From NCBI GenBank assembly GCA_037042915.1, contig CM073194.1, positions 3,162,001-3,226,000 on the forward strand: 64,000 nucleotides of DNA. Reading direction: 5' to 3'. Position 1 is the first letter of the stretch, and each line of letters opens with the position of its first letter. Shown here one piece after another: positions 41,066 through 54,000 of this stretch. The stretch comes from Auricularia sp. M13. Its lineage: Eukaryota > Basidiomycota > Agaricomycetes > Auriculariales > Auriculariaceae. Made by a program: the position numbers and the translations under genes. The notes beneath the pieces were generated by a model, which was not told the origin of the DNA, ran no database searches, and saw only the letters and a program-made list of their open reading frames with translations.

Positions 41066-41996
41066 CTAGTCTTCCATACCGACGCCACGGGCCATCAACT
41101 CCTCTGGTTCGAAGTTGTCCACCATAGCCCTCAGCTTATGAGTCCAGTCTTCGTCAAACTTGGCTGGGCGACGGTAGACGTCCATGTTGCGCACGCTCCA
41201 TTGCAAGCGTCGCACGCGCAACATCTCGCCGTCCGCGTCCTGCAAGAGGAGAACGAAACGCAAGGCCATCAAATCACCGGGCTTGCTCACGATGCCGCCC
41301 AATTCCGGGAACATCTCGTCCATTTCCTCGGTCGTGGCGACACCAGCGCCTACGAGCTATGCATTCCAATGAGTTCTTCATTCCGAGTCGTCCTCAGTCT
41401 AGCCGAAGGGGTGAAGAACTCACCTTATATTTCTTGCACTTCGCAATGTTCGGGTCGCACGGTTCAATGATAAGAAACATACTAATCGTGTATCAGGACT
41501 GCGAGAGAGTGTGTGTGTACTGAGCTTGTCTGGGCGCACCAATGTGTCAAAACGCGTTCCGGCGGCTGGTTCGGCAGGTCCAGGCAGGTGGTTGCAAACT
41601 GCTGGAAAATTCGGCGCCACCGCGCCATCCAGTTGCTCAAGCACATGTCCACATCGAGCACAAAGCGCTCGTCGCTCCCCTTCTTGGGTTTATCGTTGCG
41701 TATCTCGCCAGTCGGGAGGACGACGGACGGATGTGGTCGGCAATTGCTCTTGTGACTCGATTTCCAAGAGATAACTTGGCAATCTTTCGACTAGAGCCGC
41801 TCATGAGTACCTTGGTGTGCGCAATTCGCAGCGTTTGACGTGCTCACGCAGTACACAACTAGACTTAAAACAACAAATTTATGTTAGGTCATTTGGCGAG
41901 AGCGCTCTCGGATAATTAAGGAGCGCACCGGCATCTCGCGCAGCGTTTAGCTTGTTCTGAAGGAATTTCCTTGGTACAATAATAGCAAAGCACCAT
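41066..41996 (-). CDS. Small MYND zinc-finger protein, copy 2
   Basis: Five exons (41929-41996, 41848-41863, 41540-41790, 41424-41481, 41066-41356) join in phase to 227 residues. The N-terminal MYND finger is CYYCTKEIPSEQAKRCARC, then the 16-nt microexon (RLVVYC, with an AAG acceptor), then SKDCQVISWKSSHKSNC. Next come the family blocks WMARWRRIFQQFATTCLDLP and RFVLLLQDADGEMLRVRRLQ. Exon lengths 16 and 251 nt equal those of copy 1 at 25175-26175, and introns fall at the same codons. The two copies are diverged but alignable end to end. Its function is unknown; MYND suggests a protein-binding role. Confidence 0.78.
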
Positions 41997-42364
41997 TCTG
42001 GCAGCTATCAACGTGGAAAGAAGGAGCCAATCGCGATTTCAAGCCCCGCTGACATCACTTTGCTAAGTGCTTATCATTGCTCAGTCCGGTCTGCGCGTGT
42101 TGCCCGCTTTGCCCTCGTCCTCTGGATATTATCAGGAGAAAAAAAAAACCCCATTTTTTGACAATGAAGTCCAACCAGTAACACTGGGTGGCGCTGATAT
42201 AAGGACCCACTGCGGCCAAGTGGCGGTTTCCGCCTGATTCCGCCCCTCTACCTTGACCCTTGCCGCTGTCTGATATCTCCTTTCCTACATTGTGCGCCGG
42301 TAAGCAAGATCTTTGGCACAGATTGCAGCGCAGCTGAATACAGTATGCGCGACCGCACAGAGGC
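41997..42364. promoter_or_regulatory. Divergent intergenic region, MYND copy 2 and F-box gene
   Basis: About 370 bp between two divergent starts, with a short A run near 42138. No specific site is called. Confidence 0.3.
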
Positions 42365-43868
42365 ATGCAGAATCCGCACGCCAGCCGCGTAGCAACCTTC
42401 CCGGCAGAGTTGCTCAGCGAACTATTCGCCGAGCTGCCGTTCAAAGGTCGCCTGCACACCTCGCATACCTGTCGCCACTGGCGCACGAGCTCCCTATCTT
42501 CTCGCGCAAAGCTCTGGACAAGCATCGCGTCGTATGGTCGTGTCCCCGGCGCATTACTGGCTCAGCTCGAGCGGGCTCGACCTCATGCAGTCTCTGTCTT
42601 CGTTGCATTTGTCTGAAAGACGCCCGAAATATTCAGAGACTGCCCAGGCAATCGACAAGCATCTCTTTCACACACGCCTGCTCGTCGTGAATGGGAGCAC
42701 TCACTGGGAGGACCGGACTCGGGCCGAAGCAGCCATGATTTTTACTAGCTTCATGTCTCCTGCGCCGATGCTCGAGGTGTTTGAATTGGAGATATACACC
42801 GATGATACCTGCTCGGAGCACGATACGGACGCGGTGAATCAGAACTTGAACGACTTCGAGACCCGTGTTACTCCTGGTTTTACGATACCACCCGATCTCT
42901 TTGAAGGCGAGGCACCTATGCTCCAGCGCGTTTTGCTATGTGGCGACGTTGAGATTCCTCGCCCGCGCTGCGCTGCCTTCTCAGGGGTGACGCACCTTTC
43001 CTGGCAGTGGGTAGACAACGTTTACGAGCATGATATCCAGGCCATCGAGAGGTCTTTCCCTCTCCTACAGCGCCTCGATATCGACTATGGAGTCTATTCG
43101 TCCGTGGACGCCCAAGACTACGACCGTGCATCGCCCTTGCACCTGCAACAGCTATATCTGCGGGTAGAGGCCAAAAACGATGATGTTTCGCCCATGTGGC
43201 TCCTCCAACACTTTCGGTGCGACATGCTACCCAGTGTTGAGTGTGAGTTCGACGATTACATCGACGACTGGTTCCCTGACTTCTTCTTCAGCGGCGGCAA
43301 CACTGACTATGCGCTGTCATTGTGGAGTTTTCCGACAGACCAGCATGCCTCCTGGACAATCTGTGATCTCGGGGTGCACCCTGGGCGCAGGGAATTGAGC
43401 ATGGACTGTGTACCGCTGGACAAGTTCCCGGATCCCGCGCTCTGGGGGAATGTGGTGCAACTCGAGATGAGCGAGCGATTGGTCGCGGACGTTGCGGCCC
43501 ATCTGGAACCTCTCCCGCGCGTCGCGCAGCTCACGCTCGTATTCAACGTCCCAGGAGGCAATGGAGAATTGGGAGAAGCAGAGGACACAGACATGATTGG
43601 CGTTCTCAGTTATACTTGGTCCATCGAACGCCAATCCTGTGTCCGCAGTTGCGCACCCTTCTCTCTTCGTCCAGCGTGGCGATCTTCGCGTTCACTGCCT
43701 GTTCTGATTTCTCCAGAAGATATCTACACCTTCCTGCGGCGATGCCTCTCATACGCCACTCCGAAGCTCGACGAAATAATCCTCCGGGGCGCTGAGCTTC
43801 TCACGCACGTCCCTGACCAGCTCTGGCGACTCATGAACTCCAGTAACACTCTACAGTACTGTCGCTAA
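42365..43868 (+). CDS. F-box protein
   Basis: The N-terminal F-box is FPAELLSELFAELPFKGRL followed by SHTCRHWRTSSL. The first frame (42365-42601) and the long second frame join if a 46-nt intron (42602-42647, donor GTTGCA, acceptor CCCAG) is removed, giving 485 residues. An alternative donor 12 nt upstream also keeps phase. The rest resembles the irregular leucine-rich region of mushroom F-box proteins (APMLQRVLLCGDVEIPRP, PLLQRLDIDYGVYSS). F-box proteins bring substrates to SCF ubiquitin ligases. The donor is weak, so a frameshift instead of an intron is possible. The C-terminal end may continue past 43868 by another exon (a frame reading STLRALMGGTGLTHLRLGG follows). Confidence 0.65.
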
Positions 43869-44680
43869 GCCTTCCCGAGATGTATTCAACACTTCGCGCA
43901 TTGATGGGTGGGACGGGGTTGACGCATTTGAGATTAGGGGGTAATTCAGAGCACTACAGTAGTAGATATCTGCAGTATATTGTGCTAATACTTACCTACG
44001 TTGGAAATACCCATGTATGTTCCCGCTGCACGATCATATATATACGTTGTATATACGATCATATTTGAATGGGACGAGGTTGATCTCGTGATCGCTGATC
44101 GGAATTCAGCTCCGCTATCTGCGAGTTGAACCACGCTCGCAATCTTCACCACAGCTGGCTCGCAGCCCAGCCGTTTGGCCCCATTTCTGCATAATCAACG
44201 CCCTAGCTGAACAATCTGACTACTGCGTCTTCTCGATGCATAGGAGTAATCCGGGCTCGGCATACCTCAGTGGTTCGCAACCTTTTCCGATGATTCTTGG
44301 CGAATTTCTGGGCGTTTCTCTGCTGCTTGTGTCCGCTTGTTTCCAACAACTCTCGGCGTTGTCTACGACATCCTTGGCGCCTCCTTGGACTAGCAGCAGA
44401 CATGCCTTCTCGCGGGTCAGTGCAGGATTCGACTCTTGGGCCTTTCTCTTCGCGTCGCGTTGCATGGCGATAGATCATTTTGGATTGCATTCTGTATGCA
44501 TGTGACTGGGATGGTGAGTGCTGCACGCGAGCGCCGAGCCCCAGGAAAAATTCCAGTATCCTGGATAGATCGCTCTTAGCCTGGCTTGGTACTGGCATTC
44601 ATTTCCTCAGAGCATCGTCATCTCCGCCAGCAACAAACTGTCTCTAGACCACCTTCGTTATTCTGCCCGCACGACCGACC
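43869..44680. other. Intergenic, no gene recognised
   Basis: No supported gene. The end includes the promoter of the first SKN1-like gene. Confidence 0.4.
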
Positions 44681-47112
44681 ATGGCTTCCAGCGTACCCAT
44701 ACCACGGCCACAGGGATTTCCTCAAGGACAGCGTCGACAATTCTCCAAAGATACAGGTATGTGCGCCTTACTTGCCACACGCTTGCATTGGAAGTTGACG
44801 ATGAACGGAAAGAAGAAAACGCCCACTTGCTAGCAGGCTCGAGCAGCACCGGCTGGTCGACGCCTTCATCTCGACGCTTCTCACATGCCAGCTCCGTCTA
44901 CAGCTTCGGGGCGGACTCCAAGTACCCTGCATCGCCAGTCGGCGGCGACCTACACTCGACATTCGTGCCCAACATAGCTGCAGGCGGCGAGTTCGTGCCG
45001 AGCAGGACGGCGTACGACCCCGCAGAGTCCAACTTCGGACGCGACCCGGACGACGCACTGCACGAGCCCGACCCGCCTGGCTTCAAGTACAGGAGCGGCC
45101 CCTCCACGCGCGGCTGTGGAAATGTAATAACGCTCGCCGTTCTCGTCGCGGCCCTTTTCGCACTCTTCATGGGCTACCCAGTGGCCGACTTTGTGTCCAA
45201 TGGAGGCTTGCGATCCCTCATCAGCTCCAACATCTTCGTCAATGGCACCGGCCAGGCCGCCGTACTGGCCACGGTTCCGAAGCTTGTCGACCCCGACACA
45301 CCGCCAGAAGCGCGCACGCGCAAGGGCTTCGACGGGTACGACTACGATATCGTGTTCAGTGACGAGTTCAACGTCGACGGCCGCACCTTTTATCCTGGCG
45401 ATGACCCGTTCTGGGAGGCACAGGACATCTGGTACGGCGCGACGCGCGATCTTGAGTGGTACGACCCCGACCAGGCCACCACCGGCGACGGCAAGCTGCG
45501 TATAAAGCTCGAGCTCGCCGACCCGCAGATCAACCATAACCTCACAATGAAGTCCGGCATGGTCTCTACTTGGAATAAATTCTGCTTCATGTCTGGCTAC
45601 ATCGAAAGTCTGTGCATCCTCCCGCTCTTACGCGCCGTACTAAACCTTGCACAGTTTCCGCTCAGCTTCCTGGCTTGCCAACGACTGCAGGTTACTGGCC
45701 CGGTGCTTGGCTTCTCGGCAATCTTGGCCGTGCTGGATACGGTGCGTCGACGGACGGCTTGTGGCCGTACTCGTGAGTTCTTGGATTCTTGAACCGGGCT
45801 TTATACATCCTACTCACTGCGCGACGGCAGCTACGACTCCTGCGACGTCGGCGTAATGCCCAATCAGGTTCAGCTTTCTTTCGCGCGCATCAGTAATAGC
45901 ACTCACTGCTGCCTTGCAGACGAACTTGGAGCACACCGAGCCCGTAGCAGCGCTCGGTCCTCTGCCTGTGCCGTACGGCCGCCCAGACTTTAACAACGAG
46001 CTCTCGTGGCTTCCCGGCCAGCGTCTTTCGTGTGTTCATTCCATACACATTGCACCCCTTCTGCCGTCGCTCACATGTACCGTGCAGCGCGTGCACCTGC
46101 AAAGGCGAGGACCACCCCGGCCCCTGGCTTGAGAACGAGGGCCGCTACCGCGGCCGCGGCTCGCCCGAGATCGACATCATCGAGGCGCAGAAGTGCAAGC
46201 GCCGCGGGCCCGACGCGCACCAATGCGTGTCCCAGTCCGCGCAGTTCGCGCCATTCAGCAACACGTACCAGTTCAACGAGGCGGGCACGGAGATCCAGAG
46301 CCCGTGGAAGACGAAACGCAACGCCTACCACGGCTCGGCGCTGCAGCAGAGCGTGTCGTGCATCACGAACGTGTCGGACTCCTCGATGGCCGACGGGCCC
46401 GACGGTGGCGGCTTTGGCATCTTTGGTGCGTGTTGCTATGTCGGGCACATGTTTTGCTGCAGTGGAGTGCTGAACGTGGCGTAGGGTTCGAATACTATGC
46501 CGACCCGGACGACCCGAGCAAGAGCTTCGTGCACTGGGTCAGCGACGGCGAGCGTTCACACTCTGTTTACGGCACGTCCGTTGGGCCCGATCCTTCGGTG
46601 GGCGTTGGACAGCGTTTGGTTGCACCTGAACCAATGGTGCGCGCTCAATTCAGAGGTCTTACCCTCTGCTGTTCTTGATTCTTTCTTTCCAGGCCATCAT
46701 CCTCAACCTGGCGGTGTCAAACTCGTTCCAGACTGTTGACTTTGACGCGATGACATTCCCAAGCTACTTCCTTATCGACTGGGTCCGTGTCTACCAGCGC
46801 AGAGGGACACCCGAGAGCGCTGCTTCGTGTGATCCTCCGGAATATCCGACCACCAAAGTACGTTTTAGCAGGAGCTTAGAGGCTGAAAATACGCTAACTT
46901 GTTTTCAGTACATTCAAGACCATCTAGATGTCTATATGAGTGCGCAATAATAATTCTGCTTGTTTGCCCCGCTCATCGTTCAATAGATCCCAACTTGAGC
47001 TCATGGAGTCAGACGGGTTATCCTCTGCCGAGAAACAGCATGGTACGCACTTCTGGGAGTCTTGTCAATGATGCAATCCGACCTTTTTCAGAGGAATCCA
47101 GGATCGTGCTAA
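44681..47112 (+). CDS. KRE6/SKN1-like beta-glucan synthesis protein (GH16), copy 1
   Basis: Eleven exons (44681-44756, 44813-45607, 45655-45772, 45831-45867, 45920-46029, 46088-46425, 46485-46636, 46693-46857, 46909-46939, 46987-47042, 47092-47112) join in phase to 632 residues. A polar cytosolic N-terminus is followed by one TM segment at about 129-152 ([19 protein letters not shown]) and a lumenal GH16-type domain. [19 protein letters not shown] and the catalytic-type motif [10 protein letters not shown] (about 407-415) are present, as are conserved cysteines ([14 protein letters not shown]). Kre6/Skn1 proteins are type II Golgi membrane proteins needed for beta-1,6-glucan. The C-terminus is RNPGSC. 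A near-identical gene follows in tandem 0.6 kb downstream. The donor of intron 2 (GTCTGT) is unusual. Confidence 0.9.
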
Positions 47113-47738
47113 ACTTTCAGCCATTATCCCGTTTATACACCATAGAATGTATTCCGCTCAGCCCTACAGGGTGTCGATACTGTCCATACCACCTTTTCAT
47201 CTACACCTTCGTTTGACCCTCGCTTTTTGATAACCGCAATGCCCTTCATCATATACAACAGCGGCCGCAAGGCCGAGCCACTCGTTGAGGGGTAGATAGC
47301 TTGACATTGCGTGTACTCATTTTCCCAGCTCTTAGCGTGATATCTTGCTTGGGGCGTCATGCAGGAGGGATATTCTGCGTAAGTAGATTTCTTCTGAAGT
47401 CTTCGAGCCAACTGACACGACTTGGCGGGATTATCCGCAAATAACAGACCATCGGCCTCTAAGAATAGGGCATTGGGGTGCAGTTGGGGAGAAGTTCGGT
47501 AAAGTTAGAACGGGTCCCTGGACGCGTTGTTTACGCGTCTCAGTCGTTACAGCTGAACGGTGGCGGTGGTCGAGGCTTGAGGAGACGAGTGGCTAGCGTG
47601 GGAAAGATCGGCCGGCGAGCGGGATCTTCTGCCTTTCCTGGCTCCCATCCTGATTCCATCCCAACAGCATTCCTCTACGCCGGCGCCACAGCCCATAGCT
47701 GATCCACACTCTTTCTACACCTACGCTCACGTCGAATA
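47113..47738. other. Intergenic between the SKN1-like copies
   Basis: No gene is seen; it serves as promoter region of copy 2. Confidence 0.4.
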
Positions 47739-50091
47739 ATGGCTGGCAATGTGCCCAGGCCGCAGGGCTTTCCGCAGGCTCAACGGCGACAATTTTCACG
47801 CGACACCACTGGTGCGTCCCAGCCGCCACTCAGCATGTTGCGCTGGACATTGACGCACGCGTCGCAGAGGAGCACACGCACCTCATAAGCGCGGCGGGTA
47901 GCGCTGGCTATTCGACGCCTGGACGTTTCTCGCGCGCTAGCTCCATCTACAGCTACGGGGGCGGCGACTCCAAGTACCCGTCGTCGCCGTCAACTTCCGA
48001 CGTGCACTCGACCTTTGTGCCCATAGTAGCACAGGGCGGCCAGTTCATCCCTAGCAGAGAGGCCTACAACCCAGCAGAGTCCAACTTTGGGCAGGACCCA
48101 GACGATGCTCTTCACGAACCAGACCCTCCCGGCTACAAGCACCGGAGCGGCGCGTCGACCCGCGGCTGTGGCAATGTCATCACCATGATTGTCATCGCCG
48201 CCGCCATTCTCGGGCTCTTCATGGGCTATCCGGTTGCCGACTTCATCTCCAACGGCGGTCTACGATCTCTCATTAGCTCTAATATCTTCGTCAACGGCAC
48301 AGGCCAGGCCGCCGTGCTCGCCACCATCCCCAAGCTCGTCGACCCCGACACGCCGCCTGAGGCGCGTACCCGCAAGGGCTTTGATGGCTACGACTACGAC
48401 CTTGTGTTCAGCGACGAGTTCAACGTCGACGGCCGCACCTTCCATCCCGGCGACGACCCTTTCTGGGAGGCGCAAGACATCTGGTACGGCGCAACGCGCG
48501 ACCTTGAATGGTACGACCCCGACCAAGTTTCCACTGGAGATGGCAAGATGCGCATCAAGCTCGAGCTCGCTGACCCCGAGATAAACCACAACCTCACCAT
48601 GAAGTCTGGCATGGTCACGACCTGGAACAAGTTCTGCTTCATGTCTGGCTACGTTGAAAGTGAGTTTTCTGTGGGCCGCCGTCCTGCTAATCTAAACACA
48701 GTGTAGTCTCCGCGCAGTTGCCTGGTTTGCCCACGACAGCAGGCTACTGGCCCGGTGCCTGGCTCCTCGGCAACTTGGGTCGTGCTGGATACGGCGCAGT
48801 GACCGACGGCCTGTGGCCGTACTCGTACGTTCTACAACCGCGCACCATTCCTTGTGCTCATCGTGTCATGGCAGCTACGACTCGTGTGATATTGGCGTGA
48901 TGCCTAACCAGGTCAGGGAATAGCTCGTCTGCGTTCTCGACAGCGGTTCTGACATTTTTCTTGCAGACTAATTTGGAGCACACTGAACCGGTTCCCGCTC
49001 TCGGGCCCCTCCCCGCACCTTACGCTCGCCCGGATTTCAATAACGAACTGTCATGGCTGCCTGGCCAGCGGCTCTCGTATGTCTGGTTTACATCGCTCAC
49101 TGCTCGCACTTACGCTTTCGTAGCGCCTGCACCTGCAAAGGCGAAGATCACCCAGGACCGTGGCTAGAAAAGGAGGGCCGGTACCGCGGCCGTGGTTCGC
49201 CCGAGATAGACATCATCGAAGCGCAGAAGTGCAAGCGCCGCGGACCAGACTCGCACCAGTGTGTCTCACAGTCGGCCCAGTTTGCGCCGTTCAGCAACAC
49301 GTACGAGTTCAATCCCGCCGGCGTCGAGATTCACAGTCCTTGGAAGACGGAGCGTAACGCGTACCACGGCTCGGCGCTGCAACAAAGTGTGTCCTGTACG
49401 ACGAACGTTTCGGACTCGTCCATGGCGGACGGCCCCGACGGCGGAGGCTTTGGCATCTTCGGTGCGCACGGCTTAGTGCTTTGGGTCGCGTTCGCGTTCT
49501 GACTACGCTTCGGGTTTAGGATTTGAGTTCTACGCTGATCCGGTCGACCCTAGCAAGAGCTTTGTGCACTGGGTGAGCGATGGCGAGCGCTCGCACTCGG
49601 TCTACGGCACGGCCGTGGGACCTGATCCGTCGGTCAGCGTCGGCCAGCGCCTCGTCGCCCCGGAACCTATGGCGATCGTCCTCAACTTGGCCGTGTCGAA
49701 CTCGTTCCAGACGGTCGACATGGACGCCATGACGTTCCCGAGCTACTTCCTCATTGACTGGGTCCGTGTCTACCAGCGAAAGGGGACACCGGAGAGCGCT
49801 GCTACGTGCGATCCGCCTGAGTATCCTACGACGAAGGTGTGTCACATTGTCCTTGTACTCAACACTCTGCTGACCTGCTTCGCAGTATATTCAGGATCAC
49901 TTGGACGCCTACATGAGTACGTGACCGATTCCTTTGGCTTGTGCTTCATGCTCACCTCCAAATAGACCCGAACCTGAGCATGTGGAGCCAAACAGGATAT
50001 CCGCTGCCCAAGAACTCGATGGTATGCATTTCACACTCCACACTCATTTCATGTTCTCACTTTGTCCCAGCGTAATCCTGGAGCGTGCTGA
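47739..50091 (+). CDS. KRE6/SKN1-like beta-glucan synthesis protein (GH16), copy 2
   Basis: Ten exons (47739-47811, 47868-48659, 48707-48824, 48875-48911, 48967-49076, 49124-49461, 49520-49836, 49886-49916, 49966-50021, 50071-50091) give 630 residues. It has the same architecture as copy 1: cytosolic N-terminus, TM ([19 protein letters not shown]), DEFNVDG block, [10 protein letters not shown], and a C-terminus RNPGAC. Exons 3-6 have exactly the same lengths as in copy 1 (118, 37, 110 and 338 nt). The intron that splits PEPM and AI in copy 1 (46637-46692) is absent here and the codons are directly joined. The pair arose by tandem duplication; divergence is spread throughout, so it is not very recent. 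Role as for copy 1; the two could be redundant or stage-specific. Confidence 0.9.
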
Positions 50092-51043
50092 TGGACCGTG
50101 GCTCTTGCTGTGCGGGTGGACGGATACGGACTCATATATAGACTGCCCTTGATATCCATAGATTACTTTCTCGCATGGGGGCTAGCCTGTCCTATCTCCT
50201 TTAAATTTTATAGAGGCGCCATCGTTTTTAGGCAGGAAGAATTGAATCTGACGTCGCACTGCACTTTTCAAGCTTCAAGTTGATCCCACGCTTTGGTTCA
50301 ATTGATCGCATGGAAAACAGAGCTTTCCAACTCCGATGCTCTTCCTCTCGTCAGTCTTCGTGGACGAGTTGACGTACTTTCGCTACTAGCTGCAAGTTGC
50401 GGGCATTAGGGCGGTACCATCTGGCCCTTTTTCGGCCTTGACCAAGACTTTCTTTGTCCACCAGCCCGTTTGTGCATTCAAAACGCTACTTTTCGACCTA
50501 CTACTCGATCACCGCCTCTGTCGACGCCACGTGACAGCGGCGGCCCTGGTGGGGCCTCATTGGACAGCATGAGGTGCACGTTCTTCTGCCTGCTGCGAAT
50601 CATCGTTATTCCAAGCCGCAGCCTGATAAGGAACTTGCGATTCTCCGACACAAGAGGATTGGAGGAACTGTCGTCGACTGCGTACATCTCGCGTCATCTG
50701 CCTCTTTTGGGCGCGCAGAAGAATCACCGGAATCAGTGATATCTCGTAACCTTGCTGAAGCAGGTAGCCAGCGGTGCGGCTCGGACCTCGAGTAATACTC
50801 TATTGTACCTCGGTATACTGTACCTCTACCTCGGTACGTACGGCGCAATGTATGCTGCTTGGTTCTGAGGCCCTGGCGTCTGACCGATCAGTTACTGGTG
50901 GCGTGCGTAGCTGCCAGCAGAGTTGCGTCCGCGGCGCAGTCAAGCGATGGGCGAGGCGCCGTATCTTTGAAATCCCCGAGATTCTCTACAAAATGGGCAT
51001 CCGGCACTAGCGACGTCAACCTTGTTCATTTCCACTTTCCGCG
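50092..51043. other. Intergenic, no gene recognised
   Basis: No supported gene. Near 50790-50850 a motif TACCTCGGTA occurs twice with inverted TAC/GTA pieces, giving a small imperfect palindrome. Confidence 0.4.
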
Positions 51044-54000
51044 ATGTCAGCCACTGGCTTGCGTCGTCTTTTCTCGTTTCTCACTTTCGCAACTGCGCTC
51101 TCCCGCGCTGCTTTTACGAACAACACTCTTGCGGCTCGAGATGGCATGGGTGCGATCCCCGTTAACCGGGATGTGTCGAAGTGCCCAGGTGAGATGATCC
51201 CATTACATCTTGGTCAACTTGGCTCATAAACGTAGGCTACAAGCTGCAATCCGTCGACGAAACAGCCTCTGGTCTGACTGCTCAACTTACGCTGGCTGGC
51301 GACGCATGCACGGCATTTGGAAAGGACATCATAGATCTCACTGTGGAAGTCACCTACGACACGCAAACCAGGTACGTAGTTAGTTATTCGCTGCACTGTC
51401 GGACTGACGGGGCCGCCAGACTCCATGTCAAAATCTACGACACAGCCAAGAACCAGTTTCAGATCCCTGAGTCGTTGATTGAGCGTGCCGGACCCGCAGA
51501 CGATGCTTCGGCGGACAAGTCTGACCTTGTCTTCAACTACAATCCCGAGCCTTTCGAGTTCTGGATCACGCGCAAGGGCGACGGCGATAATGTACGGCCA
51601 TTGTTCGATACGCGGAAGAGCTCGCTTCCCGCAACACCAATCCCTCCTGTGCGCTCTGGAGACGACAGTACGGCGCTCCCGGCGTTCAACCTCATTTTCG
51701 AGGACCAGTATCTCGAAGTGTGCACGGTTGTGGCTGACAAGATCCATTACTCACGACCATCAGATCACGTCCGCCCTTCCCAAAGGCGCCAACATCTACG
51801 GGCTGGGCGAATACTACTCATCCAGTGGATTCAGGCGCGACGTTGGGGAGAATGGAGGCGCGGGCACGGTCCAGGCCCTGTACACTTACGGTGCGCTTTG
51901 TTTCCCTCGCCTGTGGTGTGGCCTGACGGATGCTTGTCTAGGTGGCTCTGTCGAGATGGATCGCAACTCGTGAGCCGCATTGGAAACATACCATACGATG
52001 CCTAACGATCCATGCCCAGGTACGGCGTTCAACCCTTCTACATTGAGCACCGCCTGGACGCGTCCGGCAAGGGACAGTCTCATGGTGTCTTTGTCCTCAA
52101 GTGAGTTGTTGACTTGCTGTTGACAATCTCAATCATTGTAACCGCGGTTGTACAGCTCAAACGGCGCCGATATTCTCATGTTGACCCCTCCCGACTCTGA
52201 AGTATCGCTCATTCAATATCGATTCATCGGTGGCATCTTGGACTTCTACGTCTTTTCCGGACCGGGCCCTAAGACCGTCATTGAGCAGTACGGCGCGCTC
52301 TTGGGAAATCCCCTGTGGACGCCCACATGGGCTTTCGGTTTCCATCTATGCCGGTGCGCAACGTCAACTTCCCATGGTGCTTTCCATGGCTGAGGATCAT
52401 AGATGGGGATACACCAATGTGGATGACTGGATGAGCCGCGTAGACAAGATGCGCGAAGCAAACATCCCGCTTGAAGGTTGCTATCACGTACTCGCAATCC
52501 TTCTCATTGCTAACGTTGGTATTTGCAGTTCAATGGGTCGATATCGACATCTACGATGGCTACCGCGACTTCACCAACGATCCCCAGAACTACCCCATGG
52601 ACCGTGTGAAGGAATTCCTGGAATTACTGGTTCGTCTCAATATTTGCTTGACTTGAGATCGTTCTTGACCTATGTTTGCAGGACTCGAATCATCAGCGAA
52701 GTAGGGCACCTGTCGCCACGCCGAGACTTGCACTCACGTCCCTCAGTGATTCCCATTGTCGACGTCGGCATCAAGATCGAACCAGGCGTAAGCAATGCCT
52801 ACGGCCGTCGCGCCCCATAGCTTACCGAGCTCCCAGAACGCTGCGCACGACAGCGGAGTCGACAAGAACGTCTTCATACACATGGTTAACGGATCCATCA
52901 CCCGCGGGAATGTTTGGCCCGGGGATACCGTACGTCGGCGACCTGCCTCTTGAACACGTGCACCTGCTGAGCTGACCCCTTGTCGTGCAGTATTTCCCTG
53001 ACTGGTTCGCGGAGAAAGCTCAATCATGGTGGACCAGTAACCTCAAGGGATGGTACGAGTCTGGTATCAAATTTGCAGGCATTTGGCTGGACATGAACGA
53101 GGTGTGTTTACCATCCTGTCTTTATACCTTTATGATACCCATATCTAACAAACTCCGAGGCTTCCAACTTCTGCGACGGCATATGGTTAGCTTCTGCAGC
53201 ATGACAAGGTTCTCTCAACTGATTGTCCGGGTAGCGGAGTGAACTACGACCCTTCAACGACCAAGAAGCGCGAGATCGAAAGCCAGGCTCTGATCAAGCG
53301 TGCCGACGGGGACATGACTGGTCGCACCAAGTCGGGCAGCGTCAACTTCCCACCTTACAAGATCCACAACGGTGCGTGTCGACTCTGCATGAAGTTGTGT
53401 CTGAATGACTAATTACACGTATTGTGTAGCCGCTGGCGAGCTGTTCCGCGGGTCCATCGACGCGTTCTCAATGCATGCCAACGGCGCCCTTGAATATGAT
53501 CTTCACAACGTGTACGGCCTCGGCGAGGAAAAGGCCACGTTCAACGCTCTCCTCGAGATCAACCCGAACGAGCGTCCTTTCATCATTTCCCGGTCAACCT
53601 ACGCATCAGCAGGTCGCTGGACGGGCCACTGGGTGCGTTTCCCTTGCATTCACCATCTTGAAATTTGACCCGTGTCATCCCAAACAGCTGGGTGACAACC
53701 ACGCAAACTGGTACGTCGTTCACATCGTTCAATTCAACCGTCCCGCTGATGACGGCTGTCAGGTGGACGATGTGGCTCAACATCCAAGGCGTCCTGCAAT
53801 TCACGATGTTCCAAATCCCCATGGTCGGTGCCGACACTTGCGGACACAGTACGTTGCCCGCTGTCTCGGTCTCTCTATTCTATGATAGCGCTCGTCTAAC
53901 TGTCCATAGTCGCCAATACGTCAGAAGAACTGTGCAACCGCTGGATGATGCTGTCTGCGTTCATGCCGTTCTACCGCAACCACCACACCAGGGACGACAA

